A program made the position numbers and the translations under genes. Under the pieces are notes generated by a model. It saw nothing but the letters and a program-made list of their open reading frames with translations. It was not told the DNA's origin and searched no databases. Shown here one piece after another: positions 1-12,361 of a stretch of 64,000 nucleotides of DNA; position 1 is the first letter of the stretch, and each line of letters opens with the position of its first letter. Source of the stretch: Adineta vaga (lineage: Eukaryota; Rotifera); the NCBI GenBank assembly GCA_021613535.1, contig CP075496.1, positions 14,880,001 to 14,944,000 of the forward strand, written 5' to 3'.

Positions 1-1884
1 CATTCTTTCATATCATATGGCCACGTCAATCTGCTTTATTCCGATTGAAATGTGACGCATATAGACCCACACAAAATACTTTACTTATTAGAGTTCTGTC
101 TCTACATTGTATGACTTTTTACAAATAAATTCTATAAAACTAATTTCAAATGGTTAGTAATCGTTCTGCTTGTCTAGAAAATTCAGGTTGGATATTATGT
201 CCATCTTTCGGTCCAATTTCGGAATTTAAAGAGTGTACATCAATGAAACCAAACAACTTATTGTTTTCTGAACTATGTAATAAAGGATAATCTGAGAAAA
301 TGATAGCATACAGTTTATTTAATACTTTCGGGGGATGATGTAATCTTGAAGAGTTTGGAAAAAATGTTTTTCCTAGATTAAACTCAAATGCAAAGAGATT
401 TACGAAACAAATTTTATAGGTTGAATTAATGATTCGTAATTAGTGTACTTCCATGAAAAAGATGAGCATAAATATCTGAGAAAAACCTGCTACTCGAAGA
501 CATGTTCCGAAAACATTTTATTTTTATTGCTGACTAACGTTCGTAACGTAGAGTATGGACCATTAGTGAGCAATATCATCGTTAAAGGGCTAACGAAGAT
601 TGGAATTTATACTACAAATTATACAAAATTCTTCCGATCGTTATAACAATTTTTAATATTCTGATGCAAACCGAATCACTCTTGGTTTTGTCGAAAGGAA
701 ATCCGAAGAACTTTTACGAAGTTCGCAGGATGATGTAAGAAAACTTTTGTGCATTTTCTGCTTATTATGGTACTATGGAAAGACTCTTCTAAAATACGCG
801 TGCAACAAGATAGAAGAAAATACTTCAGCTTTTATGATATTGTTAAAATATTATGATTAATATTGAAAAAGAGAAAAGTAAAAAGCTAGGAAGGTCAGAG
901 TAACTAAATGCCTGATTATGTGTAGGGCGAGATGTTAATTTTCTAGTTCTTCTCATACATGTTCATTTTTTCTAACAGTTCTTATTATTCACTTTAGTGT
1001 GGTGATTCAGCTTATGAAAGGATAGAAGTATCGACAAGTGAACAATTGTGCGTTGCATGTTGGACCATTTCATCAGCGCGAAATTTCAAAGAATATGATG
1101 TTCAATGTGAGTGTGTCCATATCAGGGTGGACTTTTACTTACCTGTATATGAATACACAGATAAAAAAGTTAGGTATTGAAACATTTTTCATACTCGATA
1201 TCATAAGAAATCCCCCTCATCGTATGACCACTTTCAAGAGCCACTTTAATAGACCTACCGCACAGAAAAGGACACATATATGGCACAAGCTGACTGAAAA
1301 CCTCGATTCTTCCTTCCTCCTTTTTCAAAGCGAAAAATAAACTTCTTAGGTACACGTTCTAATTATAAATACCTTTGCCATATTTTAACATAATTTAACA
1401 GATATAGTTGCACATATCTTCATGTAGAACTATCTTTTAATCATATGGCATTCTCCCGTAAATGACATAATATCAATCCTTCACAAAATAGCCTTCTGCA
1501 ACTTCATTCCTTGCTCCAAAGAACGTACCTCATAAAGACGGCGCATCTATACTTATTATTCTTGCTATTTCATGAATGTGAACTATATTAGCACAGGGTG
1601 CAATAAACTACAACGCTCCACCGCATCATACAAAACTTCTAGTTGACTATTTATGAATAGCATCCACGTTTTTCACAAAAACATGTGTCTTATCCTCTGA
1701 ATATTATACTAGGATATCTATAAATGTTGGCTTACCTTGTTTTAGTCGGTACTACAATGAAGTTGACTGCCGTTTGATTTGCATCTTCAAACCATGTTAG
1801 TCAGTTGTTACGTTCTTGTTCGCTAATATCCATGAAAAGCACAAATCGAAAACCAAACTGTTCTGTTCAATTGCTTAGACGCTA
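1..1884. other. AT-rich non-coding stretch
   Basis: I see no gene here. The only open frames are up to about 100 codons, have no recognisable domain, and overlap each other on opposite strands. No clear repeat structure was noticed before the tandem array that starts at 1885. Confidence 0.5.
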
Positions 1885-2160
1885 TTAGTACAAGAGCCTT
1901 AGTTCCACCAACACTAGTGCCTCGATAGTGTTCTACCCGTGGTTTGATTTATGTTAGTACAAGAGCCTTAGTTCCACCAACACTAGTGCCTCGATAGTGT
2001 TCTACCCGTGGTTTCATTTATGTTAGTGCAAGAGCCTTAGTTCCACCAACACTAGTGCCTCGATAGTGTTCTACCCGTGGTTTGATTTATGTTAGTGCAA
2101 GAGCCTTAGTTCCACCAACACTAGTGCCTCGATAGTGTTCTACCCGTGGTTTGATTTATG
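1885..2160. repeat. Tandem repeat, four copies of a 69-bp unit
   Basis: Four head-to-tail units start at 1885, 1954, 2023 and 2092, exactly 69 bp apart. They differ at only a few positions (for example ttagtac versus ttagtgc). Each contains the core agttccaccaacactagtgc. No spacers separate the units, so this is a minisatellite and not a CRISPR array. Its function is unknown. Confidence 0.9.
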
Positions 2161-2885
2161 TTAGTTTAAAGGCAAGTTCATTCAAGCTGCTAATATTTCG
2201 AACAGAATTGGTTTTCGAAGATGTGTAATAACCCAGTCGTTGGAAATATGAATAGATAATCCTTCTTTCTTAAGTGGCAAGTTTCGTATCACTTTTTGAG
2301 ATTTATTCTTCGTTTAAGATTGGTCAGATATTAGTTTATCTATAAAAGAAATGAATGCGATCTCAAGTTGGTACGATGCTTTATGAGTCTACTATCGACG
2401 AGATTTCAATACAAAGTACTTGAAGTAACGTGTTTTATCGGAAAATTTGACTGATAGGGAATGGTCAACAACTACTCAGGCGCTTTTTAATTGATATTAT
2501 GTGGAAACCATATGTTTTTACTGGAAAAAAAAACTAAGGAGTGTAAGTTTTAGGTCGATGAATTTGGCCCATTCGTCTCCCCGATCCTCAATTACAGACA
2601 GAATCGAATACACCCACACCTACACCCTGATAAGTTGGTGAGCTTACCTCAGAAAATGCTCATAACTATGATAGAAAGGCTTGAGACAACTCTGTGTTCA
2701 AGGTTTATTACGTCTCAATAAGATGTGTCGAATCTTTAAAACTCCAGCGCAATAACGAATGAACCGCTTTTTAAGCCGTTAACATGAACGTCCATAAACA
2801 GGTGCTAAAAAATATTAATCCATTTTCGTGCCTTTTGGGCGCTATGACGCCCATCTTACAAAAATCTGATTCTTTTTGAACTAAA

Positions 2886-3507
2886 CGAGGAATGATCCTC
2901 AACTGAGCAAAGCGCTTTACAGCCCAGACTCTGTGCATCAAGTAGACCCCCATGAGTTATGAAAAACCCAAAAGCATAGATGCCTGCTAGGTCTATCTTG
3001 GCAGAGTTATAGCCGTTTTATTGAAAATTTCGCCATATAGCTCTGTATAGGCGCAGAGCTGTGATAACACCGTTGAGACCTGAGATTTTTGCTCGAAGAT
3101 TAGGTCTACTTGTAACTAAAATACCCCGAAATTTCAGCTCAAAAGCATGTTCGCCTCATGAGTTGCGTAAGTCTCAAAAATCGTCGACAGTAAGAAATAT
3201 CCGTAAAAATGATGACTTTTTAAGACCTACACATCTCATGAGGCGAACATGCTTTTGAGCTGAAATTTTCAGGGTATTTTAGTTACAAGTAGACCTATCT
3301 TCGAGCAAAATCTCAGGTCTCAACGGTGTTATCACAGCTCTGCGCCTATACAGAGCTATATGGCGAAATTTCAATAAAATGGCTATAACTCTGCCAAGAA
3401 GACCTAGCAGCACCTATGCCTGTGGAGTTTTTCATAGCTCATGGGGGTCTACTTGATGCACAGAGTTCGAGCTGTAAAGCGATTTGTCAGTTGAGGATCA
3501 TTCCTCG
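2886..3507. mobile_element. Foldback (palindromic) element inserted in copy A
   Basis: Two inverted arms of about 270 bp (about 2886-3160 and 3233-3507) flank a spacer of about 70 bp. The ends are cgagg and cctcg. The homologous position in the inverted partner arm (near 63193) lacks this segment and reads straight through, so this is an insertion with an identifiable empty site. A 2-3 bp target duplication (AA or TAA) fits the junctions. No transposase is encoded, so it would be a non-autonomous element. Confidence 0.8.
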
Positions 3508-3778
3508 TAAGTAATATTTCATGATCGATTTCATACCAACTGGGAGCCTGTCGAAAGTACAATTCATTGACTTTAGATTTGTATAAAATTGGGCTTTAAA
3601 TGTTTCTTAGGAGAGATGGTCACTACATGTTCAACCGTTTTTCGTTAATATTTTACCCATAGGTAGCGGGCTATAACAGTAGAACAATTCTACTAGGATA
3701 TGGGTCGCTAGGACTTTCGCGCCGAGGTAAGAGCTTTCTATCGATTTTTCGCCCTTTTTCCACATTGAACACAAATCT

Positions 3779-4054
3779 AAATAACGAAGTTTTCGACTGA
3801 AATTTGGGCCGTATATAGGTCTAGCCATCATTAAAGTATTTTGAAAGTTTCAGCCGGAAAAAATGTTCCTATATCGAGATATTGATTTATGAGAAGATAA
3901 TCAATTATAGCCCACTATATGCAAATTATCAGATTACTTCAAAATCCAATATCTCGATAAAGGAACACTTTTTTCGGCTGAAACTTTTAAAATACTTTAA
4001 TGATGGCTAGAACTATATACGGCCCAAATTTCAGTTGAAAACTTCGTTATTTAA
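3779..4054. repeat. Internal palindrome shared by both repeat arms
   Basis: The segment 3779-3889 is repeated in inverted form at about 3947-4054 around a spacer of about 57 bp. A similar palindrome lies at about 62650-62930 in the partner arm, so this structure predates the separation of the two copies, unlike the insertion at 2886-3507. Confidence 0.75.
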
Positions 4055-5275
4055 TGATTTGCTCAATATCGACAAGGGTTAAAAGGTCGGTAAAGAGCCC
4101 ATATCCTCAAAGGATTATTCTAGGCTTGGAGTCTCTAACCTGCGGCCAAAATATCAACTGAAAAGCGACTGGACGGTGAGCTCGTTATTTCTAAAGAATC
4201 AACTTTTTTTATAAAGTGGGTGTCATAGCGCGCAAAAGCAGGAAAGGATTAATATGAATATTATGATATTCAATCAGAATGTCTTTCAACATTTGATTAA
4301 ATAATATCCTATATATGGTGTACAATACTTTAAAACTGTATAAATAAATTACTTACATTTTTTGAACAAGAAGGACGAACTGAATATTATATATCATTCT
4401 CGCATAAGCGTGATATAATTTAAACATCCGCATTACTTAACCAACCTAGAATTGAGAAAAAATACCGAGTATGGTTGATTTCAACTCTTCCTCTGATGTT
4501 TTACCAATATGAAAATCACGTCCTTGTTTTGTAAAGGCCTTCTCATATTGTTCATGATGCAGCGTGATATTATATTTCTTCATACTACTATCAAGCCATG
4601 TATGAAATATAATGGTCCCTATTTTATTCTACGCGTCGATTCTTCATAAAAAACGAAGATAAAAATAGACGAAACGTGAATAAGTAATAGAAGAGGAGTG
4701 AGAGCGTTCATAGTATTCTGTTTTTTTGTCGATATATCTCACACTATACATTTATACATGACGGTGAAACATTTTATGTTCCGTACAATACTAAACTTGG
4801 TAAAGTGCGGATAACATAAAAGTGAAAAAACTTTATTCGTGCATTGCATAACCTGTAACGACGATTCTATTCTAAAAAAACAACTAAGAGTAATTGAAAA
4901 CTTTAACTAAAACATATTTCTAAGCCATATTTTAAGACTTAACTTGATATGGAGTATTACAGAGTCAGAGAAAGATATGAATTTGTATTTCTACAGAAGT
5001 TTTCGTTCCGAAAAGATTCATTTTTCCGGAATGTAAAATTATTTGTTTCGATATATTTGTATTTGATAGCAACCTAAATCAGAGATGTTTTGTATCTATT
5101 TTGACAACTACCGCAAATTCATTTGAAGTTGAAGTCCATAAGATGTTTCTTACCAAATATTTGTATTGACCATAATCCAAACTCTGACTCTACAAATCTG
5201 AAAATACGTCTGTTCCAGAACGAATGGATCTCTGAGTATTTTTTACATTTCTCCTTTATCATTCATGTGCTCAAT

Positions 5276-5886
5276 GAACTTTTTTATCAAAAGATAGCGC
5301 TTGAAATTCTCTAAAAACCGTATATGATTGAAACATCACACGTTATTAAACGTATTCGAAAAAAATGATATTCGAGGCGTATAAAAAGGTGTAGAAAGCA
5401 ATGAGCTAAACAGTTGCCTCTCTTGTTCTGCCATTTGCTTCATCTTATTAAACAGATAAAATATGCCAATAGATGCAGCGTGAAAAGCTCTACAGTTTAC
5501 GAAAAACACATTATTTTGAAAAGTTGTAAGAGGAAGATCAATCTATCTTATGACGAAAAGATATAATTTAGTTCGGTTTAAATTTGATCGCTCAAGATTT
5601 TGTTTATTTTAGAATAAAAAGTGCGCCGTATAATAAGTGATTGTGTGTAGTTTGTAGAACTTTTTACGGAGCATCTTGTAATATAATTTTTGTTATGGGT
5701 CGAAATAAGTGAGGAAACAGTAGACTACAAAGGGCGGCTGTTTATTATGACTAATCAACTACTCTTTCTTACTTTTTGTATGTTTCTAATTTCATCCTTT
5801 TCGAACCTGTTTAATAATGTTTTAGGATTCAACTACACAGTTTTGTAGAGAATTTCAAGCGCTATCTTTTGATAGAAAAGTTCTTT
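5276..5886. mobile_element. Possible MITE with ~42-bp terminal inverted repeats
   Basis: The segment 5276-5317 (core atcaaaagatagcgcttgaa) is present in inverted form at 5841-5886. The two copies enclose about 520 bp of non-coding sequence. This has the form of a short terminal-inverted-repeat element without a transposase. I could not identify target duplications, so the limits are approximate. Confidence 0.5.
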
Positions 5887-6659
5887 TATCACAAGAATAA
5901 TAAAGAAAGAATCTTCAACATACGCATAGGCCCGTTCTTTCTTGGACGCCTATTATTTGTATTTTATATCCAAACTGTGACGACAAACTAGATAAATATC
6001 TCATCGCGGCTCATATTATACATGTTTACAAGCTACATCACATATCGAGAATGTTTCTACTTCACAGTAAACTAAACATTCATATAGGAAAGTAGAGAAG
6101 AGTACGAGATGAACAGATCAGAAGATAACAGAGAGAAGAGATGAAATCACTACCGGCGCACGAACCTCTACACTGAATTTTTAAAAATTAGAATTTTACA
6201 CCCGTACAGATCTGCTATACGCACATATAGATGAGCATCATTTATTTATTTAGTCCGACTTTTGCCGTCGACATGTACTTAAAATAAGTTAATATACGAA
6301 AATCGATATCTTTCACTAGAGTAGAAGGCCATACTTTCGAACTAAAGTAATGAAGGTGGACAAAATACATGGCGGCAGTAGTATTTTCTCAATATCGTGT
6401 TCAAAACTCATAGCTTTGAGCTAGTTGTGTTTCTAAAAGATGTTCCGTTCAGTTGATCGGAAAATCATATAAAAGTCAGCCCTACAGAGGCAGAAATACA
6501 ACAACGATTTCGGTAATTCCGAGAATATTTTAAATGAGCATGACATAGAAGCAACTCCACCATGGAGGCCGCTGTTCGGCGAGCTCCGTGCCGCTCACAA
6601 GTGTAGATACCGCCGTCTATAAAAAGAACAACACGAAAGAAACCAATCACGAATGTTGC
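5887..6659. other. Non-coding stretch
   Basis: No gene or convincing repeat was seen. Open frames are short and lack domain similarity. The dead LINE begins just downstream. Confidence 0.4.
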
Positions 6660-8170
6660 CAAAGATAAGTCATGCCAGTTCGGACGACGACCGATAAAAT
6701 AAGGTCCGCGCCCTCTGTTGAGTCACCAGGACAAAGTCGAAAAATTGGCGGCTGGAAAGAATTCAAATACGACGAAAAACACGCAAAAACTGAAACTTGC
6801 CAAAAATACTCTGACAGTAGGGAAATGGAATTTGTAGACACTATGGGCTGTAGGCAAGCTGGAACGGCTCAAAAACGAAATGAAATGGTTTAGATACGAT
6901 ATAATTAGTATTTCAGAAGTTTGATGGGCAGGAGAAGCGTCCCCACATACGAGGATGGGGTGAGGTTCTCACTGAGCATTCAAGCAAAAAAGGCGTTAAT
7001 AGGTTACTATTCAGTCAGTTCACGAATGATTTCGGCACTATTCGATGCAGCACCATTCAAAATTTTAGTAATACACATATGTACCAACTTCTTCATCTTC
7101 AGAAGAAGATATCGATGCATTCTATAACTATATCGAAGAAGCAATATCAAGGACAGATAAAAAAGACACAATTATCTTGACAGAAGACTGGAACACTAAA
7201 ACTGGTAAGGGTAATATAGATTGGAAATCCTTAATGGGAAAATATGATTATGGCGATAGAAACGGACGGGAAGAACGCCCCTTAGAATTTGCTACAGTGC
7301 ACAATCTCTCCATATGTAATACAAGATTTGAACATAAATCAAATCGAAAGTCGACTTGGGCATCACCAGATGGCAGGCATGAGCTCAGATCATTCATTTA
7401 TATTCCAATCATGTAGCGCTGCTTTAGCGAAACAGCTTAAAAAGATAGACGCAACTGTACCAACAAAAGGAATAGCTAAAAAAAGCCTGGATATCAGAAG
7501 AAACACTAAAACCAGCTGACGACGAACGTAGATTGAAACAGGTAAAACGCGTTTCCTTAAAATATATACAACTATATAAAGGCCTATGTAGAAACGCCAA
7601 GTGATCAGCAAGACAGAACAAAGAATACTAGATGCAAGACTAATATAAGCAAGCTGAAAAGGTCTAAGTATTGGAAATACAAGAGAAGTATATGGTCTCA
7701 TAAAAATGCTCAGTAAAGAATTTGTACTTCAGTTAAATGTCATACGAAGTCAAGAGCGGACAATGCTACAGCCAGACGACGGAATTAAACAAAGGTGGAC
7801 ACAGTATTGTAGCAGTCTGTATAAAGATTCTGGAGGTGGGGACGGCATGGCGAGAGAAATCGAAGACATTGCACCTCCTGAAAACGATAGTCCTCAGGAT
7901 ATCTTGTGCCCAGATTTGCAAGCAGCGGTAAGTTCATTAGAAAGAAATAAGAGTCCGGGATCAGACGGCATGACAGCGTAAATACTACAAGCGGGAGGCG
8001 AACTGCTATCACGTAAAATCCATCAATTCTGTAACAAAGCACAGCAGGAGGATACAATTTCAAAAGAATAGGGCAAATCTATATTGGCCTCTATCCCAAA
8101 GAAAGGAGCAACTGCTCAAACTACCGACCAATCTCTTATATTAATCATACAGGAAAAGTATTATTGGGCT
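6660..8170 (+). pseudogene. Degenerate non-LTR retrotransposon (endonuclease and start of reverse transcriptase)
   Basis: Frameshifted pieces on the plus strand follow the order of a LINE protein. An N-terminal endonuclease-like stretch comes first (near 6820-6960, with a kNEMvxYDIisISEVxWaGE pattern). A second endonuclease part follows (7130-7420, with LTEDWNTKTG and DGRHE-like motifs). The start of a reverse transcriptase comes last (7740-8150, with LERNKSPGSDGMTA). These are hallmarks of the apurinic-endonuclease type of non-LTR element. Several stops and frame changes break the frame, and the reverse transcriptase is cut off before its catalytic motifs. The element is dead and truncated, with no sign of an intact second copy in the window. 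Confidence 0.75.
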
Positions 8171-8689
8171 TGTTGGCGCAACGCGATACTTTGCTGATCA
8201 AGTTTTGAAAAAACATTTTTTCGAATTTCATTTATTCGAATAGTTTTTTTATGCGGTTTTCACGCTGATTACGAATCTGCCACTCATTTGGCAAACAAGC
8301 GACTTTTTGTTCTAAGAAATTCAGTTTTAAACTTTTCCAAAACCGTATTTTGAAACTTTTGAAGTAAAAACTTTTTCAGAATTATCCGGAAAGGATACTT
8401 TTCGACGCACAATTTCATTTTCTACAAAATGGTGTGTTTACTTTTCATTTTTGTAGTTGTAGGCGATTCATAGACTCTCACACATTTTTCGACTTGCAGC
8501 TCAGTTTAGGAGCTTCCACATTGATGTATCAATCTGATTTTCTAGCAGCATGCTGGTCTCCATTGAAGGACCAACACCTTAAAATATGAGGTCATTTTGA
8601 GCATTTTAAGTGCCTCAAAATTGGTCAACAAAAAATTGTGTCACAACGTTACGAAAAATGTCACAGCATTACGTTTGGACAAGCCCTTC

Positions 8690-9075
8690 AATGAAACACC
8701 TTTGTAAAAAAAATTTCGAGAAATTTGCTCCAGCTGATCTGCAGAAAGCCTGATTCCAAAATGTATACTGTGCCAAAAAAAGGTGTCACATTGAACCTTT
8801 TTTCGGTAATATTTTCAGAGCCATTTTAGGTTCTAGTTCTAGGGTAAAACCTTTTGTGGCTCACTATTACCCAGTTTTTCCTTAAAAAGTAGGGGAAAAT
8901 GGCGGGAATTCATAATTAAATAGACTTTTTTCAAATGGGCTCGTTAGAATTCGCTCAAACGTTTTCTCAACGACTATTCACCAAGAGCTATCAAAAGCAG
9001 ATGCCAAAAGTTTGGGATCTCTCATTGAGCAGGGTCGGTCGTTGCTTTCGTACAGTGGATCCTAGTTTTGTATCT
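8690..9075 (+). repeat. Dispersed repeat family, copy 1
   Basis: This segment shares several phrases with 37440-38225, 39640-40135 and 48995-49420. Examples are gctgatctgc followed by an aaatgtata stretch, a block around agggtaaaaccttttgtggc (8839-8858, matched near 38167), and a segment ending in gtacagtggatc. Similarity between copies is moderate. No coding capacity is seen. It is an old, unclassified interspersed repeat. Confidence 0.55.
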
Positions 9076-9084
9076 AGTTTGATC

Positions 9085-10690
9085 TTGAACGATTCATAAT
9101 TCGGATAACGAGGGATACAATTTAGGTTTCACACTACGATTCAGTTCAATCGTTCATCATCTGATAGAGTATGATGAGGTAGTTAAAAGCTAAAAATATC
9201 ATCGGCCCACAACTCTTTCTCGACACTTTATCCTATGACATGGCAACCCGCAAAGAAAAACGGATATCGACATTTTGATCTGAAATTTTGTTCATAGGTA
9301 AGTCTATCTGTAACTAGAATGTCCTAGCAAATTCAGCTCAAAATAATATTCTCTTCGTAAGATATCATAGTCGCGAAATCGCTCGTATATTAAGAAAAGC
9401 CTGGAGGATGTAAGGCTTCTTTGAGAATGTAATATCTCATGGAGAGAATGTTTTCTTAAGCTGAATTTTCTAGGACATTCTAGTTACAGATAGACTTACA
9501 TATGGATCAAATTTCGGCAAAATAGTTTTGAAAATAATTAGCTGATTTGTGGCAAAATAAAAAATACGTATATTATATTAGTTATACCATCAACAGCAGT
9601 ACTGTTGGTATGGCTATCTTACTAGTCTTAGCGGTTTAGTGCTGTAAGCGGTCTAAGTCTTATGAGGGAACCACCCGAGGTGTCAAAAAGCTTTTCGGTC
9701 GAGATTATGATGGTTAGATAGGCCATAGCTAGGAGTGATATACCCTAAGTTAGTTCGTGCCCAAGTTGAGATCCAGCTGAGATATCGAATTTTTACTGAA
9801 ATTTGCCTATAGGACTACATCTTCCCCATAAAATCAAAGTTTTGGATTTTGAGGTGAGATTTTGTCCATATCAAGGCCTCAGCCAGAGTAGTCCATTCAC
9901 GAACTTTCAGGATTTTTGGACTAAGCATTCTCGAGATCTGAGTGTGTTAACATAAACATAGTTTTTTATAAGTATCGTTGTATGCATAGATATTTTGAAA
10001 ACATTATATCTCGAGAATGCTTAGTCCAAAAATCCTGAAAGTTCGTGAATGGACTACTCTGGCTGAGGCCTTGATATGGACAAAATCTCACCTCAAAATC
10101 CAAAACTTTGATTTTATGGGGAAGATGTAGTCCTATAGGCAAATTTCAGTAAAAATTCGATATCTCAGCTGGATTTCAACTTGGGCACGAACTAACTTAG
10201 GGTATATCACTCCTAGCTATGGCCTATCTAACCATCATAATCTCGACCGAAAAGCTTTTTGGCACCTCGGGTGGTTCCCTCGTTAGACCGCTAAATCAGT
10301 AAGACCGTTTAAATCGCCTAGCTCTAAAATTTCTACACTTCAGTGCTTAGACCATCGCTGAAATTACTTGATTTGATAGATAAATCAGTATTTAGCTCGA
10401 CTTCAATGCTCAACGTAAGATATGTTTTTATCGATTTCACTGAAAATATATCAGCGTTTATTTGAATTTGCAGCAAAATCAAATTCCCCATTAACTCAAT
10501 TTCAGATCAAAATGTTGACATTCGTTTTTTTGTGCGTTGACATGTCATAGGATAAATTGTCGAGAAAGAGTTGTTGGCGGATGATATTTTTAGCTTTTGA
10601 CTACCTCATTATACTCTATCAAATGATGCACGATTCAACTAAATCGGAGTGTGACACCTAAATAGTGTTCCTCGTAAGCGAACCTATTCT
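9085..10690. mobile_element. Nested foldback element with three sets of inverted repeats
   Basis: Outer inverted repeats lie at about 9085-9300 and 10505-10690 (shared phrase aactctttctcgacacttta and its complement). Inside are a smaller pair (about 9290-9370 and 9425-9520) and a large near-perfect palindrome (about 9640-9945 and 10005-10305, spacer about 60-70 bp). Parts of the large palindrome recur at 40620-40770 and 42310-42370, so it belongs to a dispersed family. No transposase frame was found. The whole looks like a non-autonomous foldback element built by nesting or arm duplication. Confidence 0.7.
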
Positions 10691-10966
10691 AAAATATGCG
10701 AGAGATATTGGTGCAGTACAATCTCTAATAGTAAGAAAACATTTTTTATCATTTTAGGAACATATGGGTAGTGAGAGATATGTATCCTACGCCCACAATG
10801 ATATATAAGTGTATTGTGCGCTGCGAGTAAGTGGGCGTGTTGTTTGGGGCAAAACGAACGAACGAAAATGTGTATAAATACGTCAAGTATAGGTGTTACT
10901 CAGGGGAAAGTGGTAAGCAGGAAAATGCAAAAGTTTGACTTAAGTAGGTGTTGCATAAGGGTAGGT

Positions 10967-11073
10967 TATCATTTCCCCAACATTCGAGTCCCCAGAATGG
11001 TCCCAAGAAAAGTCCACACTAGTATGGACTTTTTGGGACCATTCTGGGGACCAGAATGTTGGGAAAATGATAG
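10967..11073. repeat. Near-perfect hairpin, ~45-55-bp arms
   Basis: The segment around tccccagaatggtcccaaga is followed at once by its inverted copy, with a loop of only a few bases (actagta) near 11022-11030. Such compact palindromes are typical of small foldback elements. No poly-T or other expression signal was recognised. Confidence 0.7.
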
Positions 11074-12361
11074 TCATTCAAATGATTAAACAGCTTTTTT
11101 AATATTTTGTAGATGGACCATTCCTCGCTGCTCCTAGACTCCTGAAATGATGAAAAAATGTCCATTCATGTTTTGTAAGGTACTCATTGAATATCTTTTA
11201 CATCTCTGAAGCCGTCTCTAGAATCTCGCATTTATGAAATACTAGCGGAGATATCCGCTGCAAAGAGGACGCAATTTACGTTTTCCACCTACAACAGTGC
11301 TCTTATCATCACCCACCGGACCTCTCTGTAGATATTTATCCGTCGTGTATCAAATAATCCTCACAGCCTCCTTTCCCACCCTGTCTTAGCTAATGTAATC
11401 CTTCAGTTCGTCACTCAGCGCGCGTTATCTGTGTTCCACACGTCTTTCTACTCTGTACTGAGACCCCTCTTACATCCCTTTTCGCGTCATGCTCCAGGTC
11501 TTTTCCCTAGAACTTTTCGCATCTCTTCATTAGTTCTTTCGTACCGGTCTTGTCTATCTATGTATACGACATACAGCTCTGTTCCTTTTATATCCACTCC
11601 TACTGTCCCACTGCATCTTCAGCCTCATTTTTGGACCTAGAGAACCATTGTGAAAAGTTTGGTGACGTTCGCTATTACAGGGACTGAATGCATTGCGGAA
11701 AAACAGACAGACAAACTTTCTTCTTTATATATAGATACATGTGATACTGTTGATATTTTACGATAGTTTCGCTTATCTGTATTACGAGTCGTTCTAAATC
11801 AAATTAGATACAAGCCTAGGATAGTTTGATACTCAATTGATCACCTGCGTAAGCTCTAGAAACTTTGAAAGTTCGAGCAAAATTAGGGTTATAGACAGTT
11901 CTTGACCTATAATGCTTTGGATACCCTATCTATTAGAGACTTTGATTGGACAAATGTATAGCCTGTACTACTGTCTCTCGGATGACACTTTCCATACATC
12001 AAACGGCCAAACCAATCGCGTTCTAACGTCAAAATACTCGGCACCCTCATTTTTATCGAATTTTCAAGGTCGAGAATGATCTATGAAACTTGTTTTCGCT
12101 CGCTTTTTTCTCAGATATAGCCTAATGATCTAAGATTTTTAGATTTATCTATAGTTCAATAAAACCTTACATTTTAGAAAATAAAATCGAAAAAAAACTT
12201 CCCCAGCGTGATATGCATCGAATAGGGGTCTTATCTCGTAGACTATCTTTTAATATATTATTTGACACTTCGCAAATTAAATTCTATTGTTTCAGATAAT
12301 CTTGCTTTAAGGTTTATAGCACTTTACATACTTTATAAGATATTTTTAATACAATTATAAT
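11074..12361. other. Intergenic region upstream of the PKS gene
   Basis: There is no gene that I can support. A short frame at 11431-11640 on the plus strand has no recognisable domain. The segment directly before the PKS start (12240-12361) is AT-rich and presumably contains the promoter, but no specific element could be assigned. Confidence 0.4.

Larger units (their letters stand above)
2332..5240 (+). repeat. Left arm of a window-flanking inverted repeat (copy A)
   Basis: The sequence from about 2332 onward reappears in reverse complement at 64000 and backwards to about 61480. Matched points include 2332 with 64000, about 2640 with 63450, about 3780 with 62650, about 4441 with 62270 and about 5165 with 61510. 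Similarity is high near the outer part and falls to roughly 70% by eye at the inner end. The arm has no protein-coding capacity that I can recognise. It carries a nested foldback insertion (2886-3507) and a second internal palindrome (3779-4054). The window ends inside the partner arm, so the outer limit of the repeat is unknown. It could be two copies of one mobile element in opposite orientation, or a true large inverted duplication. Confidence 0.8.

Noticed and set aside
1885-2160. CRISPR array
   Set aside because: Units are directly contiguous 69-mers with no unique spacers, in a eukaryotic context.
11431-11640. 69-codon frame upstream of the PKS as a small gene
   Set aside because: No domain or supporting start context, and it lies in repeat-rich sequence.
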